Shown: positions 42,369-50,441, counted from the first letter of the stretch. The stretch is DNA of 64,000 nucleotides from Sphingobacteriaceae bacterium (GCA_013824115.1 PNNG01000034.1:149647-213646); one strand, 5' to 3'. Notes: generated by a model from the sequence alone, not told the origin. Numbers and translations: made by a program.

Positions 42369-42953
42369 CTAGGCTGTTTGTAGCAGCCGGTCGATACCAG
42401 CGCGCGCTGAAGCATAGGTGGTAAGGGTGTAATTGTTGGCAATGGCATACACCTGCGCATCGTCGGCAGGGTGTAGCAGCAGCTCGGGCAGTAGGTTTGC
42501 TGATGCCAAGGTAAATGAAAAGGCAAATCCGCTGGTGCCATCGGCATTGGCGGTTATTTGCATGCTGCAATTAAAGCGAGCGCCTTGGCTGTTGCTGTTG
42601 CCCAGCAGTCGCCAGAGCTCGTTTTTATCTTGAAATGCTACCAGGTAGCGGCGGCCGTTCATGGCTGCCAATATGCGCTCCATTTCGGGGCTGCAATTGG
42701 GCACAAAGCCGCGCAACTGGTGCCCGTAGGGAGTGCCGTTTTTGGTGAGCTCGCTGGGAGCTTCATAGGCCAAAGTATCGGCTTGGGCAATGGCCTCAAA
42801 CCATTGGGTGTTGGCCGCTCTAGCTATTTCGAGCGGCGCAATCTGTCGGCGGTCGGGCCGTGGCATACTAAGCACATTGCCCACCGGTAGGTAGGCAAAA
42901 TGCTTTACAATTCCGCTGAACTGCATGGTAGGTATGGCTGGCCAGTTGGTCAT
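42369..42953 (-). CDS. phage protein of unknown function
   Basis: 194 residues (MTNWPAIPTMQFSGIVKHFA...). Central part includes NGTPYGHQLRGFVPNCSPEM and FNCSMQITANADGTSGFAFS, a strand-rich pattern. No family recognised. Last gene of the P4 unit; overlaps the upstream gene by 4 bp. Possibly a neck or head-tail connector by position. Confidence 0.65.
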   Translation of the reverse strand: MTNWPAIPTMQFSGIVKHFAYLPVGNVLSMPRPDRRQIAPLEIARAANTQWFEAIAQADTLAYEAPSELTKNGTPYGHQLRGFVPNCSPEMERILAAMNGRRYLVAFQDKNELWRLLGNSNSQGARFNCSMQITANADGTSGFAFSFTLASANLLPELLLHPADDAQVYAIANNYTLTTYASARAGIDRLLQTA

Positions 42954-43318
42954 GCGGTATGGCGTGCGTTGTACCGGGCTTCATAAACTTGCTCCATGGC
43001 CATAAATGTGTGCTGGCCAATAGGCTCGGGCAGCACTTCAAAGGGTGCCAGCACTTCGGGCAAATCGTCGGTTGGTTGGCCGTAGCTGTCGCCAAACGAA
43101 ATATCAACGTGGTATTTGGGCGACATTTCCGCTGGTGTAACTACCTCGCCTTCATCGTTCAAAACCGCAGGGTGCAACTCAATGGGTAAGTTGGGCGAAA
43201 TGGAGCAATCGATGCCTTGTATGTTAGGCTGCGATAGATCATAGCCAGCATGAAGAATGCCAGCAGCAGCGGCTTCAAACTCCGCCTCGTTGTTGAACTC
43301 AAACTTGGCAAAAATCAT
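42950..43318 (-). CDS. phage protein of unknown function
   Basis: 122 residues, acidic (MIFAKFEFNNEAEFEAAAAG...). Ends with an aromatic-polar helix (FMAMEQVYEARYNARHTA). No motif recognised. It lies 3 bp after the fibre-like gene and overlaps the next by 4 bp, so it is in the P4 unit. Confidence 0.65.
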   Translation of the reverse strand: MIFAKFEFNNEAEFEAAAAGILHAGYDLSQPNIQGIDCSISPNLPIELHPAVLNDEGEVVTPAEMSPKYHVDISFGDSYGQPTDDLPEVLAPFEVLPEPIGQHTFMAMEQVYEARYNARHTA

Positions 43319-43321
43319 GGC

Positions 43322-44599
43322 TTACAAAGTGCTTAATTGTTGGAGGAATGCGTTGGTTGGGCGGCCGATGCCGATGGCACCGCCTTCGAGGCGATCGTTT
43401 AAAAATCCGGTGCCATCGAAAAGTGAACCTAAATTGATGCGGTTGCATGCGGGAATGGTAGCGCTGGTATCGGTGCCAATTTGGGTGCCGTTCACAAACA
43501 TCACAATATCGTTGGGCGCATAAGCCGCAGCAATGCGTGCACGGCCAGTAAATGGGCTGGCCGTAATGATGTTGGCTTGCTCTACACCTCCCGAATTCAC
43601 CATCATTTGTATGCGGCTATTATTGTCCATCACATTAAGGCCAATGCGGTTATTCATGGTATTGTCGGAAAGCGACAAGATGCAGCGCATTTGCCCAGCA
43701 TTTAGGTTTCGCAAATCTACTTCAGCTGCAAGCCAGCCCGAGGTTTGGCCAATAAGAGCGGTGGCTCCAGCGAGCGCAGTTACGTCAGCTGCTCGGGTGC
43801 CGTTGATGGGCGAAGTGGCGAAACTACCAAGTTCAATTTGCGGCCAAGCAATTCGAATGGTAAAATTGTATGATTGTCCATTGATAAGGGCATATTGTAG
43901 AATTGCTTCAACTCTGGCTACGCTAGCATTTGAAAGCGTTCTGGTAAAGGAAAAGCGTCGGAGCGTGCTGTCGATTTGTGGCAGAATGTTTATACCCCCT
44001 TCGGTTAAATAAGTCCCAGCTGCAGTGAGTTCGTACATTGCTACTTGGAAATTAATTGGAGGCTGCACTGCAGAAATCATTCTTAAGTGATTGCTGTGCG
44101 TCCATGTTTGCCCTAATGAAGCAACTACTGCAGTTGGCAGGCCCATACGCAAAGCTGCAACTGTGGCATTCGCCGTGCCAAACCAGCGGATGTCTATAAA
44201 ATTTAAGCCGTTTTCAGTACCCAAACCAACAATTTCACGAGAAAGCCCACCAGTTGAAGGTTGCGACCAGTTGGTTGGCAAAGCACCAGGTGTACCAATT
44301 GCAGCACCAGCCATGGTTGGATTACCTATACCATTTACTGCTCCCCGCTCTAACGGTAAAGCCCATCTTCCAGTGATTGGGTCAAAGTCAACAGGCGGCT
44401 CATTGGCTCCAATAGGTGTCCATACTCCCTGCGCGTTACGCACATTTTTACCGCTGGCACGGCTGAAAACAAATTCACCAGCAGCTGAAAGCGGCTTAAG
44501 CGCTTGAATGCGCGCATTACGAGTTAAAAAGCCGTTGCCAAAAACAAGGCTGGCTCGTTCCCATGCGTTGCGGCCTACGGGTGGAAGTAAGGTGCTCAT
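43322..44599 (-). CDS. putative head fibre/spike protein with LamG-like domain
   Basis: 425 residues. Residues 40-90 (FVFSRASGKNVRNAQGVWTP, then VDFDPITGRWALPLERGAVN) match the head-spike-fibre pattern seen in phage appendage proteins, in which R-A-S and D-P mark the domain. A jelly-roll region follows (VGLGTENGLNFIDIRW), and the C-terminal part is concanavalin/LamG-like (FTGRARIAAAYAPNDIVMFVNGTQIG in shortened form, ending RLEGGAIGIG). Such proteins bind host surface sugars. The receptor is unknown. Confidence 0.65.
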   Translation of the reverse strand: MSTLLPPVGRNAWERASLVFGNGFLTRNARIQALKPLSAAGEFVFSRASGKNVRNAQGVWTPIGANEPPVDFDPITGRWALPLERGAVNGIGNPTMAGAAIGTPGALPTNWSQPSTGGLSREIVGLGTENGLNFIDIRWFGTANATVAALRMGLPTAVVASLGQTWTHSNHLRMISAVQPPINFQVAMYELTAAGTYLTEGGINILPQIDSTLRRFSFTRTLSNASVARVEAILQYALINGQSYNFTIRIAWPQIELGSFATSPINGTRAADVTALAGATALIGQTSGWLAAEVDLRNLNAGQMRCILSLSDNTMNNRIGLNVMDNNSRIQMMVNSGGVEQANIITASPFTGRARIAAAYAPNDIVMFVNGTQIGTDTSATIPACNRINLGSLFDGTGFLNDRLEGGAIGIGRPTNAFLQQLSTL

Positions 44600-44868
44600 G
44601 CAGTAATGTTTAGAAGAGTTTGAATAGTTGTTTGGATGTTCGCACGGGTGGTAACTACAAAGGCATTTTGTTGGGCGTAGTGCTCAACCAAATCAGTTTG
44701 ATAGGTTGTTTCATCTACGGCAATGCGGCTTAAAAACTGAATGGTTGCCAGCGCTGCGCTGTAAGTGGTAAAGGTGTAGCCATTAATGGCCGCATACCTG
44801 CCAATTTCAATAGCTTGGCGGGCTGCCAAGCTATTTCTTCGGCTGTTTATGTTGGCATTTGCATTCAT
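44596..44868 (-). CDS. small phage protein of unknown function
   Basis: 90 residues, helical (MNANANINSRRNSLAARQAI...; NAFVVTTRANIQTTIQTLLN). No domain recognised. It overlaps its neighbours by 1 and 4 bp. The pattern RRNSLAARQAIEIGRYAAING is shared in part with TYASARAGIDRLL in gene 42369, but not enough to claim a relationship. Confidence 0.6.
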   Translation of the reverse strand: MNANANINSRRNSLAARQAIEIGRYAAINGYTFTTYSAALATIQFLSRIAVDETTYQTDLVEHYAQQNAFVVTTRANIQTTIQTLLNITA

Positions 44869-45122
44869 TACATGAGCAAGCGAACGCCTTGTGCAGTGGT
44901 GCCACTTGCGAATATTTTTCGAACCAACAGACTGAATTCGTTGGAGAAGTTAACGAGAGTACGCTCGGTGCCTGCGGCTGTGATCACTCGAACGTTGCCT
45001 GGCACTGATACGAATAAAATACCAGGTTGGTCGCGATTTGGCGCGGCATCGTTAGGTATTACATCTATCACATCTTCGGCCATCAGGTTTACCTGAAAGC
45101 CATTTACGGTGGTTATGATCAT
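44868..45122 (-). CDS. small phage protein, first gene of the P4 unit
   Basis: 84 residues (MIITTVNGFQVNLMAEDVID...). Strand-rich; SVPGNVRVITAAGTERTLVN looks like a small barrel. No family recognised. Unlike the other late units, it has a leader of about 40 nt after the -7 box; AAAAAGG lies 8 nt before the ATG and may serve as ribosome-binding site. Confidence 0.65.
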   Translation of the reverse strand: MIITTVNGFQVNLMAEDVIDVIPNDAAPNRDQPGILFVSVPGNVRVITAAGTERTLVNFSNEFSLLVRKIFASGTTAQGVRLLM

Positions 45123-45165
45123 AGGCGCCTTTTTGCGTTCAAAGTGATTTTGTAATCAAAGAACC

Positions 45166-45210
45166 CAAAAGTGGCAATGGAAAGCAGGGGAGAAAAGGAC
45201 AGCGTGTTAA
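45166..45210 (-). promoter_or_regulatory. late promoter P4 (fibre module)
   Basis: Minus strand TTAACACGCTGTCC (45210-45197), 23 bp, CACTTTTG (45173-45166). It follows the terminator of the lysis unit. Confidence 0.8.
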
Positions 45211-45217
45211 AAGCAAA

Positions 45218-45246
45218 AAGCCCGCTGGTATCTACCATGCGGGCTT
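45218..45246 (-). terminator. terminator of the portal-lysis module
   Basis: Minus strand AAGCCCGC-(13 nt)-GCGGGCTT then TTTGC. It stands between gene 45298 and late promoter P4. Confidence 0.85.
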
Positions 45247-45297
45247 CCTTCGTTTCAGAGCTGAACCTGTTAGAAGGCACAGCTAATTTACAACGGC

Positions 45298-45900
45298 TTA
45301 ATGAAATAGCCAACGCCTGGCTTCATTCAATGCCAGCGCAAAGGTGGTGCCTTGCCAAAAGCGGGTTCTTTTCACTTGCCGGTCGAGCTTCTTTTCGGCT
45401 TTGGCTAGGGCTTGCTCCGTGTGGAGCTGCCGCTGATCCTGCAGCAATTCCATTGAATCGCGTTTGCTGTGTGCATCTTGGCAGGCATCTAAAGCGTTGT
45501 GAAGTTCACCAATAGCGGCATACTGCTTTTCATTTTCGGCCATGAGCGACTGCCCAACATCAATGGCAGAATCACATTCAGCCAGCTTTATGTTGGTGGT
45601 GGTTACTGCCACCGGTGGCTTTTTGCGCAGCTCGGCCAGCTGGCGGCCGTGGCGCTGCTGCAGCAACTGGTTGGCATGGCGAAGGCTGTCGGCTTCTAAA
45701 ATGAGTTTGTTGGCTGCCTCCTGGGCTGCTTCCATTTCGGCCAAGGCATTCAATGCCTGCAGCTCCAACTGAATGATACTCTTTTGCAATGCAGCAGGGT
45801 TTTGCACCTGCTGACGGGGCTGGCACGCTCTCATGAAAAAAAGCACAACAAGAACGCAAAGAGCGGCCAGCACACCGTACAGTTTCAGATTTTTGGTCAT
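45298..45900 (-). CDS. membrane-anchored coiled-coil protein, candidate i-spanin
   Basis: 200 residues. A single N-terminal membrane segment (LYGVLAALCVLVVLFFM, 7-23) is followed by a short linker and a long periplasmic coiled coil (QLELQALNALAEMEAAQEAA; ALAKAEKKLDRQVKRTRFW). Topology and place just downstream of the endolysin fit an i-spanin-type lysis protein that joins inner to outer membrane. No o-spanin lipoprotein was found overlapping it, so this is a topology-based call. Confidence 0.6.
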   Translation of the reverse strand: MTKNLKLYGVLAALCVLVVLFFMRACQPRQQVQNPAALQKSIIQLELQALNALAEMEAAQEAANKLILEADSLRHANQLLQQRHGRQLAELRKKPPVAVTTTNIKLAECDSAIDVGQSLMAENEKQYAAIGELHNALDACQDAHSKRDSMELLQDQRQLHTEQALAKAEKKLDRQVKRTRFWQGTTFALALNEARRWLFH

Positions 45901-46556
45901 GGCATTACCTCCTGCATGAGTTGGCTAGCCATCCAACCAGTGGTGCCATTGGCAAGCTGCAGGAAAAGCCAACCAGGTACTTCGGCAATAAACTGCAGGC
46001 GCTCGCCTGCTGGTACGGTTGCCAAAATGCGGAAGGTGGTGCCAGCTCCATCGCGCAAATTCACATTGGCGCGGCTGGTGAATGTTCGTTTTTGAGGGTT
46101 GGCGCTTTTAAAGCCAATTTCCTGCAGCCAAGCTTTTACGCTGAATGATGGGCAGGCTTTGGTCCACTCGCTGGGCTCAATTATGCCGTTGCGGTTTTTG
46201 TCGGGACTAAAATCGCGGTGCCCTTGAATTACAGCTGCAGGGTATAGGCGGTGCACTTCGTAAACCAGTCGCTCGAGCGCTGCGCGTTGTGCGCTCGTGC
46301 GGGTATCTGCAACATGGCCACGGCTATCAATACCGCCAATGTAACTGAGGTGAATGTTGTTGCTGTTGTGGCCAGCAACTCCATTGGTGATGGCACTGTA
46401 GGGTGCTAACTCGTGCACAGTGCCATCAGCCGCCACCAGTCGGTGGTAGCCAACATTGCGCCATCCAAGCGAGCGCCAATGCGCGCGGATGCTTTCGAGG
46501 CTTTGGTTCTGCGGTCCACCGGTGCAGTGAATGGTGATGAAATTGACTGTTCGCAT
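45897..46556 (-). CDS. N-acetylmuramoyl-L-alanine amidase endolysin with SH3 domain
   Basis: 219 residues. Amidase_2/T7-lysozyme-type catalytic domain (1-140): zinc ligands His10 (ITIHCTGG), a His in the VAGHNSNNIHLSYIGG stretch, and Cys in KACPSF, with GHRDFSPDKN as in the family. A C-terminal bacterial SH3 domain (150-215: RANVNLRDGAGTTFRILATV) binds the wall. No signal peptide, so it needs a holin. It overlaps the spanin candidate by 4 bp and lies 5 bp after the holin candidate. Confidence 0.92.
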   Translation of the reverse strand: MRTVNFITIHCTGGPQNQSLESIRAHWRSLGWRNVGYHRLVAADGTVHELAPYSAITNGVAGHNSNNIHLSYIGGIDSRGHVADTRTSAQRAALERLVYEVHRLYPAAVIQGHRDFSPDKNRNGIIEPSEWTKACPSFSVKAWLQEIGFKSANPQKRTFTSRANVNLRDGAGTTFRILATVPAGERLQFIAEVPGWLFLQLANGTTGWMASQLMQEVMP

Positions 46557-46561
46557 AGCCT

Positions 46562-46843
46562 TTATTCTGTAGTGATTTCAGTACCCGGAAAACTGCGCCT
46601 GCGGGTTTCGGGTGCGTGGTTGAATTCATAGCGCTGCAGCAGCTCGCTGTTTTTTTGAATGTGGTTGATCAGGATTTCCTGGTTCACGCGGTTGCACTCT
46701 TGAATTTGCACCTGCATTTGCTTTTGCTCTTGCTCCAAAATACCCACTTTGCCGTACAGGTACCAAAGCATTACGCCCATCAGCAAAAAGGAGGGACCTT
46801 GATTTTTAAGTTGGTCGAGAAACCAGGTTTGAGTTGTTGACAT
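46562..46843 (-). CDS. small membrane protein, holin candidate
   Basis: 93 residues from the ATG at 46843; the frame extends to 47002, but that part overlaps gene 46855. One membrane segment (GPSFLLMGVMLWYLYG, 16-31) is followed by a coiled coil (EQEQKQMQVQIQECN) and a charged tail, the layout of BhlA-type or similar single-span holins. Position just before the endolysin supports this. Activity cannot be judged from sequence. Confidence 0.65.
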   Translation of the reverse strand: MSTTQTWFLDQLKNQGPSFLLMGVMLWYLYGKVGILEQEQKQMQVQIQECNRVNQEILINHIQKNSELLQRYEFNHAPETRRRSFPGTEITTE

Positions 46844-46854
46844 TATGACGGATG

Positions 46855-47868
46855 TTAATGTGTTCTGAAAAAGCCGTGTTCGGCATTTTGGGTGGGCGCC
46901 AAATTGCCAGTAGGGTTGGTGGGTGTATAGGCGGTTGATGCCGCAAAGGTTGGGTAGTTGAGCGGGTTGCTGTTCAACAGCTTTAATGCCTGGCTGCGCC
47001 ATTCTTCGGCGCTGGTGCGGCAGTGCTTTATGAGAGCTTCAATTTGCCGATCAGATGGAGTATTTTCTTGCCTGCTGGTATGCTCGCTTTTGGCGAAGGT
47101 GCGCACAGTTACGCCCAAGCTGCCCAAGTGAATTACCTGGGTGGCAATGCCTTGGGCAATGGTGAAATTGGCCAACGATTTGCGCAGCAACAAAAGCACG
47201 GCTTTGTCATCTGCTGTCAAATCTTCATCACGCAATTTTTCTACCAGCTCTTCCATGTAGTCGTTGCTGATGGATGGTGCCAAATACAGCTGCTGGCATT
47301 CTACCATTACGGGTTTGAGACGCGAAAACACCAAGCGGCTGCGGCCTATGCTGTAGTGTCGGCTGAATTCCTCAGCTGTGGCAATGATGCTTTCCGAAAA
47401 TTCGAGGTACTGATCACTGGCCACCCATTGCGGGTAATTGTCGGCATTTTCCCAAAGGAAGGTATAAAGCGCTTCGGCGGCGCTCATGGCACCGCGCTCT
47501 AGGCGTTCTTCCAGCTTGTTTACCTGCCACATTTTGGCAGCCTCTTGTTTTTCGGTTTTGGCCACCACCAAGCCATTGCCTTGAACAAGTACAATGAGCT
47601 CTTGGCCAAACTCATACATGCCCATGTAGGCCACCAAGCGGGCGGCATAAGGCAACAGCGCTTTGAGGTGCGCGTTGCTGGCTTGGTCGAGGGTGTCGTT
47701 TTTGTAGGCAGTGTGCAGCGAATTGTAAAGGGCACTACCCAAATATTCGCGCACCAAAACATCCTGCTCCATGGCTTCGATGTTTGGCTGCAGCTGTTGA
47801 ATTTCAAAAGTGCTGGCCACATTGCCCAGGTAGGCTTTGAGCTCAGCGGTGGTTTTAATCAGTGCCAT
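46855..47868 (-). CDS. phage head protein of unknown function next to portal
   Basis: 337 residues from the ATG at 47868 (MALIKTTAELKAYLGNVAST); the upstream Met at 47937 lies inside the portal gene. All-helical composition. It may belong to DUF6712, a family common in Bacteroidota phages, but I cannot be sure without a search. It overlaps the portal gene by 14 bp, suggesting a neck, connector or head-completion role. Confidence 0.65.
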   Translation of the reverse strand: MALIKTTAELKAYLGNVASTFEIQQLQPNIEAMEQDVLVREYLGSALYNSLHTAYKNDTLDQASNAHLKALLPYAARLVAYMGMYEFGQELIVLVQGNGLVVAKTEKQEAAKMWQVNKLEERLERGAMSAAEALYTFLWENADNYPQWVASDQYLEFSESIIATAEEFSRHYSIGRSRLVFSRLKPVMVECQQLYLAPSISNDYMEELVEKLRDEDLTADDKAVLLLLRKSLANFTIAQGIATQVIHLGSLGVTVRTFAKSEHTSRQENTPSDRQIEALIKHCRTSAEEWRSQALKLLNSNPLNYPTFAASTAYTPTNPTGNLAPTQNAEHGFFRTH

Positions 47869-49195
47869 CAATAGCCTCCTTGCCTTTTTCTTTGCTTTGG
47901 TTGAGTGTCTGCCAGGTTTGAATGTCGAGGTAGCCAAATTCCATTTCAGGGTCCCAGCCGTTGTAGTCGCGAATGAAGCGAAGTGGTGCCAGGGTGGCGG
48001 CTCTGTCGGCAGCCATTAACGCCTGCAGGGTGTGAAATGCTTCGCGGATGTTGCTGCCTGATCCGGCACCCATTGAACCGCTGGGCACCATGCCAATAAG
48101 CACAGGGTTTACACCAATGGCCCAGAGAATTTCGGTGTTGGCACCAAATGAATCTGGTAAGAGCTGGCCGTCCTTCAATTTGTTGTCGATGACTTCGATT
48201 TTAAAGCCTGGTTGAGCTTTTCCTTCCATGTCAATTTTGAACTCGCTGAAAAACGACTTGCCTGTGTTTTCGAGGTCGGTCAAGAATTTGTTAATAGAGT
48301 CGTAGAACTCGTTTTTCTTGGCCAGCTTGTCTTCTACGGTTTTGCTTTCCCAATCGGGGTAAAGGCTCTGCCAATAGTTTGATGGAATGTGAACGTGGTA
48401 TTTGAGGCTGATTTGGTTTTTGAGCACGGCCTTTTTGAGGAAGGGCACCAAATGAGCAATCTCCAGCCAGCCACTTTGTACCACGCCATCCCATGTGGGC
48501 AGGGGGTAGTAATCGTGGCCTGGCATTGGATTTTCTATGTGCATCACAAACAGCTTGCTTTGCTGCTGCTTTGTGTGGTCGAGCATGTCAAATTCCTTGT
48601 AGTGCTTCTTTGATGGGCTAGGAAAATTGTAGCTGTAATAGCACTTACGAATGCGTCCTTCTTTGTCCATTTTGGCAAGCCGTGTGTGAGTGGCTTGCTG
48701 GTGGTAAAAGTTGGTAATCTTGGTTTGGTCGCGGCTGGTGATCATCTGCACAAAGGCGTTCGCGAACCATTCGTAGTCCATGATCACACGGCGCATGGTG
48801 TGTAAGATGTCGTTTTTACGGGCAAAGGCTTCGTATTCATCAAACCTTTGGAGCACCTTTTTTATGCTCATTTGGCCGTTGGGACCTTCCACCAGTTCGC
48901 GCTTGAAAGTGACGATGCCACCGCCAAAATGTACATCCTGGCGGGTTTGAAGCGCACGAGGTGCAACAGTGCTTTTCATTACTTCAAGCCTGCGTTGCTC
49001 TGGTAATTTGTTGTCACTTCCCCAATTGCTCCAAAGCGTGGCACCTACCAATGGCATTGGCTCGGTGGTGGTAACTCCTCTGTTTTCGGTGCGATCACCA
49101 GGCACCTCCTGGGTGCTGTAAAATCCGTGGTCGGTTACCATGTAAGAAGCGCCATCACGAATGGCCACGGGTCCGTAATGCTTCCAGCCGCTCAT
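47855..49195 (-). CDS. phage portal protein
   Basis: 446 residues; forms the dodecameric DNA gate of the head. Visible portal traits: a wing region around FHTLQALMAADRAATLAPLR, the segment GHDYYPLPTWDGVVQSGWLE (near 225-245), LKNQISLKYHVHIPSNYW, and a C-terminal helix with LLPDSFGANTEILWAIGVNPVL, PSGSMGAGSGSNIREA. This arrangement is seen in portal proteins of Bacteroidota phages. It overlaps the gene at 49192 by 4 bp. Confidence is moderate to high from motif order plus context. Confidence 0.75.
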   Translation of the reverse strand: MSGWKHYGPVAIRDGASYMVTDHGFYSTQEVPGDRTENRGVTTTEPMPLVGATLWSNWGSDNKLPEQRRLEVMKSTVAPRALQTRQDVHFGGGIVTFKRELVEGPNGQMSIKKVLQRFDEYEAFARKNDILHTMRRVIMDYEWFANAFVQMITSRDQTKITNFYHQQATHTRLAKMDKEGRIRKCYYSYNFPSPSKKHYKEFDMLDHTKQQQSKLFVMHIENPMPGHDYYPLPTWDGVVQSGWLEIAHLVPFLKKAVLKNQISLKYHVHIPSNYWQSLYPDWESKTVEDKLAKKNEFYDSINKFLTDLENTGKSFFSEFKIDMEGKAQPGFKIEVIDNKLKDGQLLPDSFGANTEILWAIGVNPVLIGMVPSGSMGAGSGSNIREAFHTLQALMAADRAATLAPLRFIRDYNGWDPEMEFGYLDIQTWQTLNQSKEKGKEAIDGTD

Positions 49196-49515
49196 ATGAT
49201 TACCCGGGTTTTGTTGAACTCTACAATGAGGCAGCGATGGGCCTTATGCACGGTGCCATCAGCCAATTGAAAATTGATGGTTTGATGGTAGTCATGCATG
49301 GGGTTGCGCTCGGGGCTTACAAGCTGTTTCTTTTTGCCAGGTGATTTGAGACCTGTGCGGGTGAGGCTGGAAATGGTTACATCGGCCAGCTCTACCAGCT
49401 TGCCGCCATTTTTGCGGCTGGTGCTGTAGGTCACATATTTCACCTGAAAGCGAGCGGGTGCACCCAGCGCATCGGTTGAGTGCATAAGAGCCAGGGCATT
49501 GCCGAGTTTGAGCAT
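49192..49515 (-). CDS. small phage protein, first gene of the portal-lysis module
   Basis: 107 residues (MLKLGNALALMHSTDALGAP...). Basic middle (RTGLKSPGKKKQLVSPERN) and a C-terminal strand pair (HKAHRCLIVEFNKTRVII). No domain recognised. The ATG is 4 nt after the -7 box of late promoter P5, predicting a leaderless mRNA. Confidence 0.68.
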   Translation of the reverse strand: MLKLGNALALMHSTDALGAPARFQVKYVTYSTSRKNGGKLVELADVTISSLTRTGLKSPGKKKQLVSPERNPMHDYHQTINFQLADGTVHKAHRCLIVEFNKTRVII

Positions 49516-49519
49516 GCGC

Positions 49520-49564
49520 CAAAGATTGCGCGGTGCGTTGGCCTCAAAAAGGACAGCGTGTTAA
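49520..49564 (-). promoter_or_regulatory. late promoter P5 (portal-lysis module)
   Basis: Minus strand TTAACACGCTGTCC (49564-49551), 23 bp, AATCTTTG (49527-49520). Confidence 0.8.
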
Positions 49565-49916
49565 TGGCAAAGCCGGCTTTTGTTGCTTCTTGTTTTGGCC
49601 GACTCAAAACAAGAAGTGCCCTTCCGGCACGAGGAACGGCCAAAGGCCTGATTTTCAACTAACAACGGGCAAAACTTCAAATTTTGCTTCCGTTGGTGTT
49701 GGTTTGCACCCCGCTCCGCCCTGTCGAAAAACGGAAATTTCCTTTTTGGCTGCCCGCGATATGTGATTTGGTTACCTCCTGTGTTATGATTCTTTAAAAA
49801 CATTCGGTGTTGTGTTATATTTCGCAATGGTGGCGCTAAGCCGTGGTGGTGGCGGCTCCCGCCCTTAGGCACGAGCAAGCCCAAGGCTTGACCACCCTTA
49901 TGGGCGGCACGACCAT
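49565..49916. other. palindrome-rich non-coding segment
   Basis: About 350 bp with no convincing gene. It contains a perfect 12-bp inverted repeat with a 7-nt loop (CTTCTTGTTTTG at 49586-49597 and its complement at 49605-49616) and a looser one at about 49663-49695 (AACGG-GCAAAA ... TTTTGC-TTCCGTT). A minus-strand frame of 107 codons exists (49561-49884), but it has low-complexity, shadow-like composition. This could be a REP- or MITE-like mobile palindrome; nothing more can be said. Confidence 0.5.
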
Positions 49917-49944
49917 AAAAAAAGGTGGGCCGAAGCCCACCTTT
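49917..49944 (-). terminator. terminator of the RadC-like gene
   Basis: Minus strand AAAGGTGGGC-TTCG-GCCCACCTTT followed by a T run; the stem reaches the stop codon. Confidence 0.92.
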
Positions 49945-50441
49945 CAGAAAAGCGAGGGTTCGCCATTATCGGCGAAGGAGTAGTAGCCATCGCGGGTGAG
50001 AATGAGGTGATCAATCACCTTGATGTTCACCAGCTGCAAGGCTTGTGACAAGTTGCGTGTGAGGTTGCGGTCGGGCTCGCTGGGGCGCAAGCTGCCCGAA
50101 GGGTGGTTGTGTACCAGAACCACTTTTGAAGCATTGGAAAGGATAGCGGCTTGCAGCACCAGCCGCGCATCGGCCACACAAGAGTTGAGGCCGCCCTTAC
50201 CAATGGGGCAGTGGCCCAGCACCCGGAAGCCGTGGTTGAGTAGGATGATATGGAACTCTTCGTAGTGTTCCATGAAATCGTCAAACACCGGCTCGATGAA
50301 TTCGCGGATCAATTGGGAGTTGAGAAGAAGGGGTTGCTCTGTGATTGGACCACCAAAGGTGTACGAGAGCTTGACTGTGGGGAAGGCGTATTGCTGGGCG
50401 GCTACCTGGTAGTCGCTTCCAGCGAATTCTGACGGATACAT
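49944..50441 (-). CDS. RadC-like JAB/MPN-domain protein
   Basis: 165 residues of the JAMM metalloprotease fold. The motif is complete: HNHPSG with His111 and His113, and Asp124 in SEPD, with the glutamate at or near Glu62. The HhH domain of full-length RadC is missing, as in the short RadC proteins common on phages and mobile elements, where they are often linked to recombination or anti-restriction. The start codon lies within a small palindrome CATAACT-CAA-AGTTATG. Function in this phage is unproven. Confidence 0.87.
   Translation of the reverse strand: MYPSEFAGSDYQVAAQQYAFPTVKLSYTFGGPITEQPLLLNSQLIREFIEPVFDDFMEHYEEFHIILLNHGFRVLGHCPIGKGGLNSCVADARLVLQAAILSNASKVVLVHNHPSGSLRPSEPDRNLTRNLSQALQLVNIKVIDHLILTRDGYYSFADNGEPSLF

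Noticed and set aside
45119..45313. 64-codon minus-strand frame crossing late promoter P4
   Set aside because: It runs through the terminator hairpin and the promoter motif; no start signal.
49561..49884. 107-codon minus-strand reading frame
   Set aside because: Shadow-like composition rich in R, S, C and K, no start signal, covers palindromes; judged non-coding.
38503..50437. ATTCTGACGGATA shared by the leader at 38502 and the region near 50426
   Set aside because: A single shared 13-mer within 42 kb is expected by chance.
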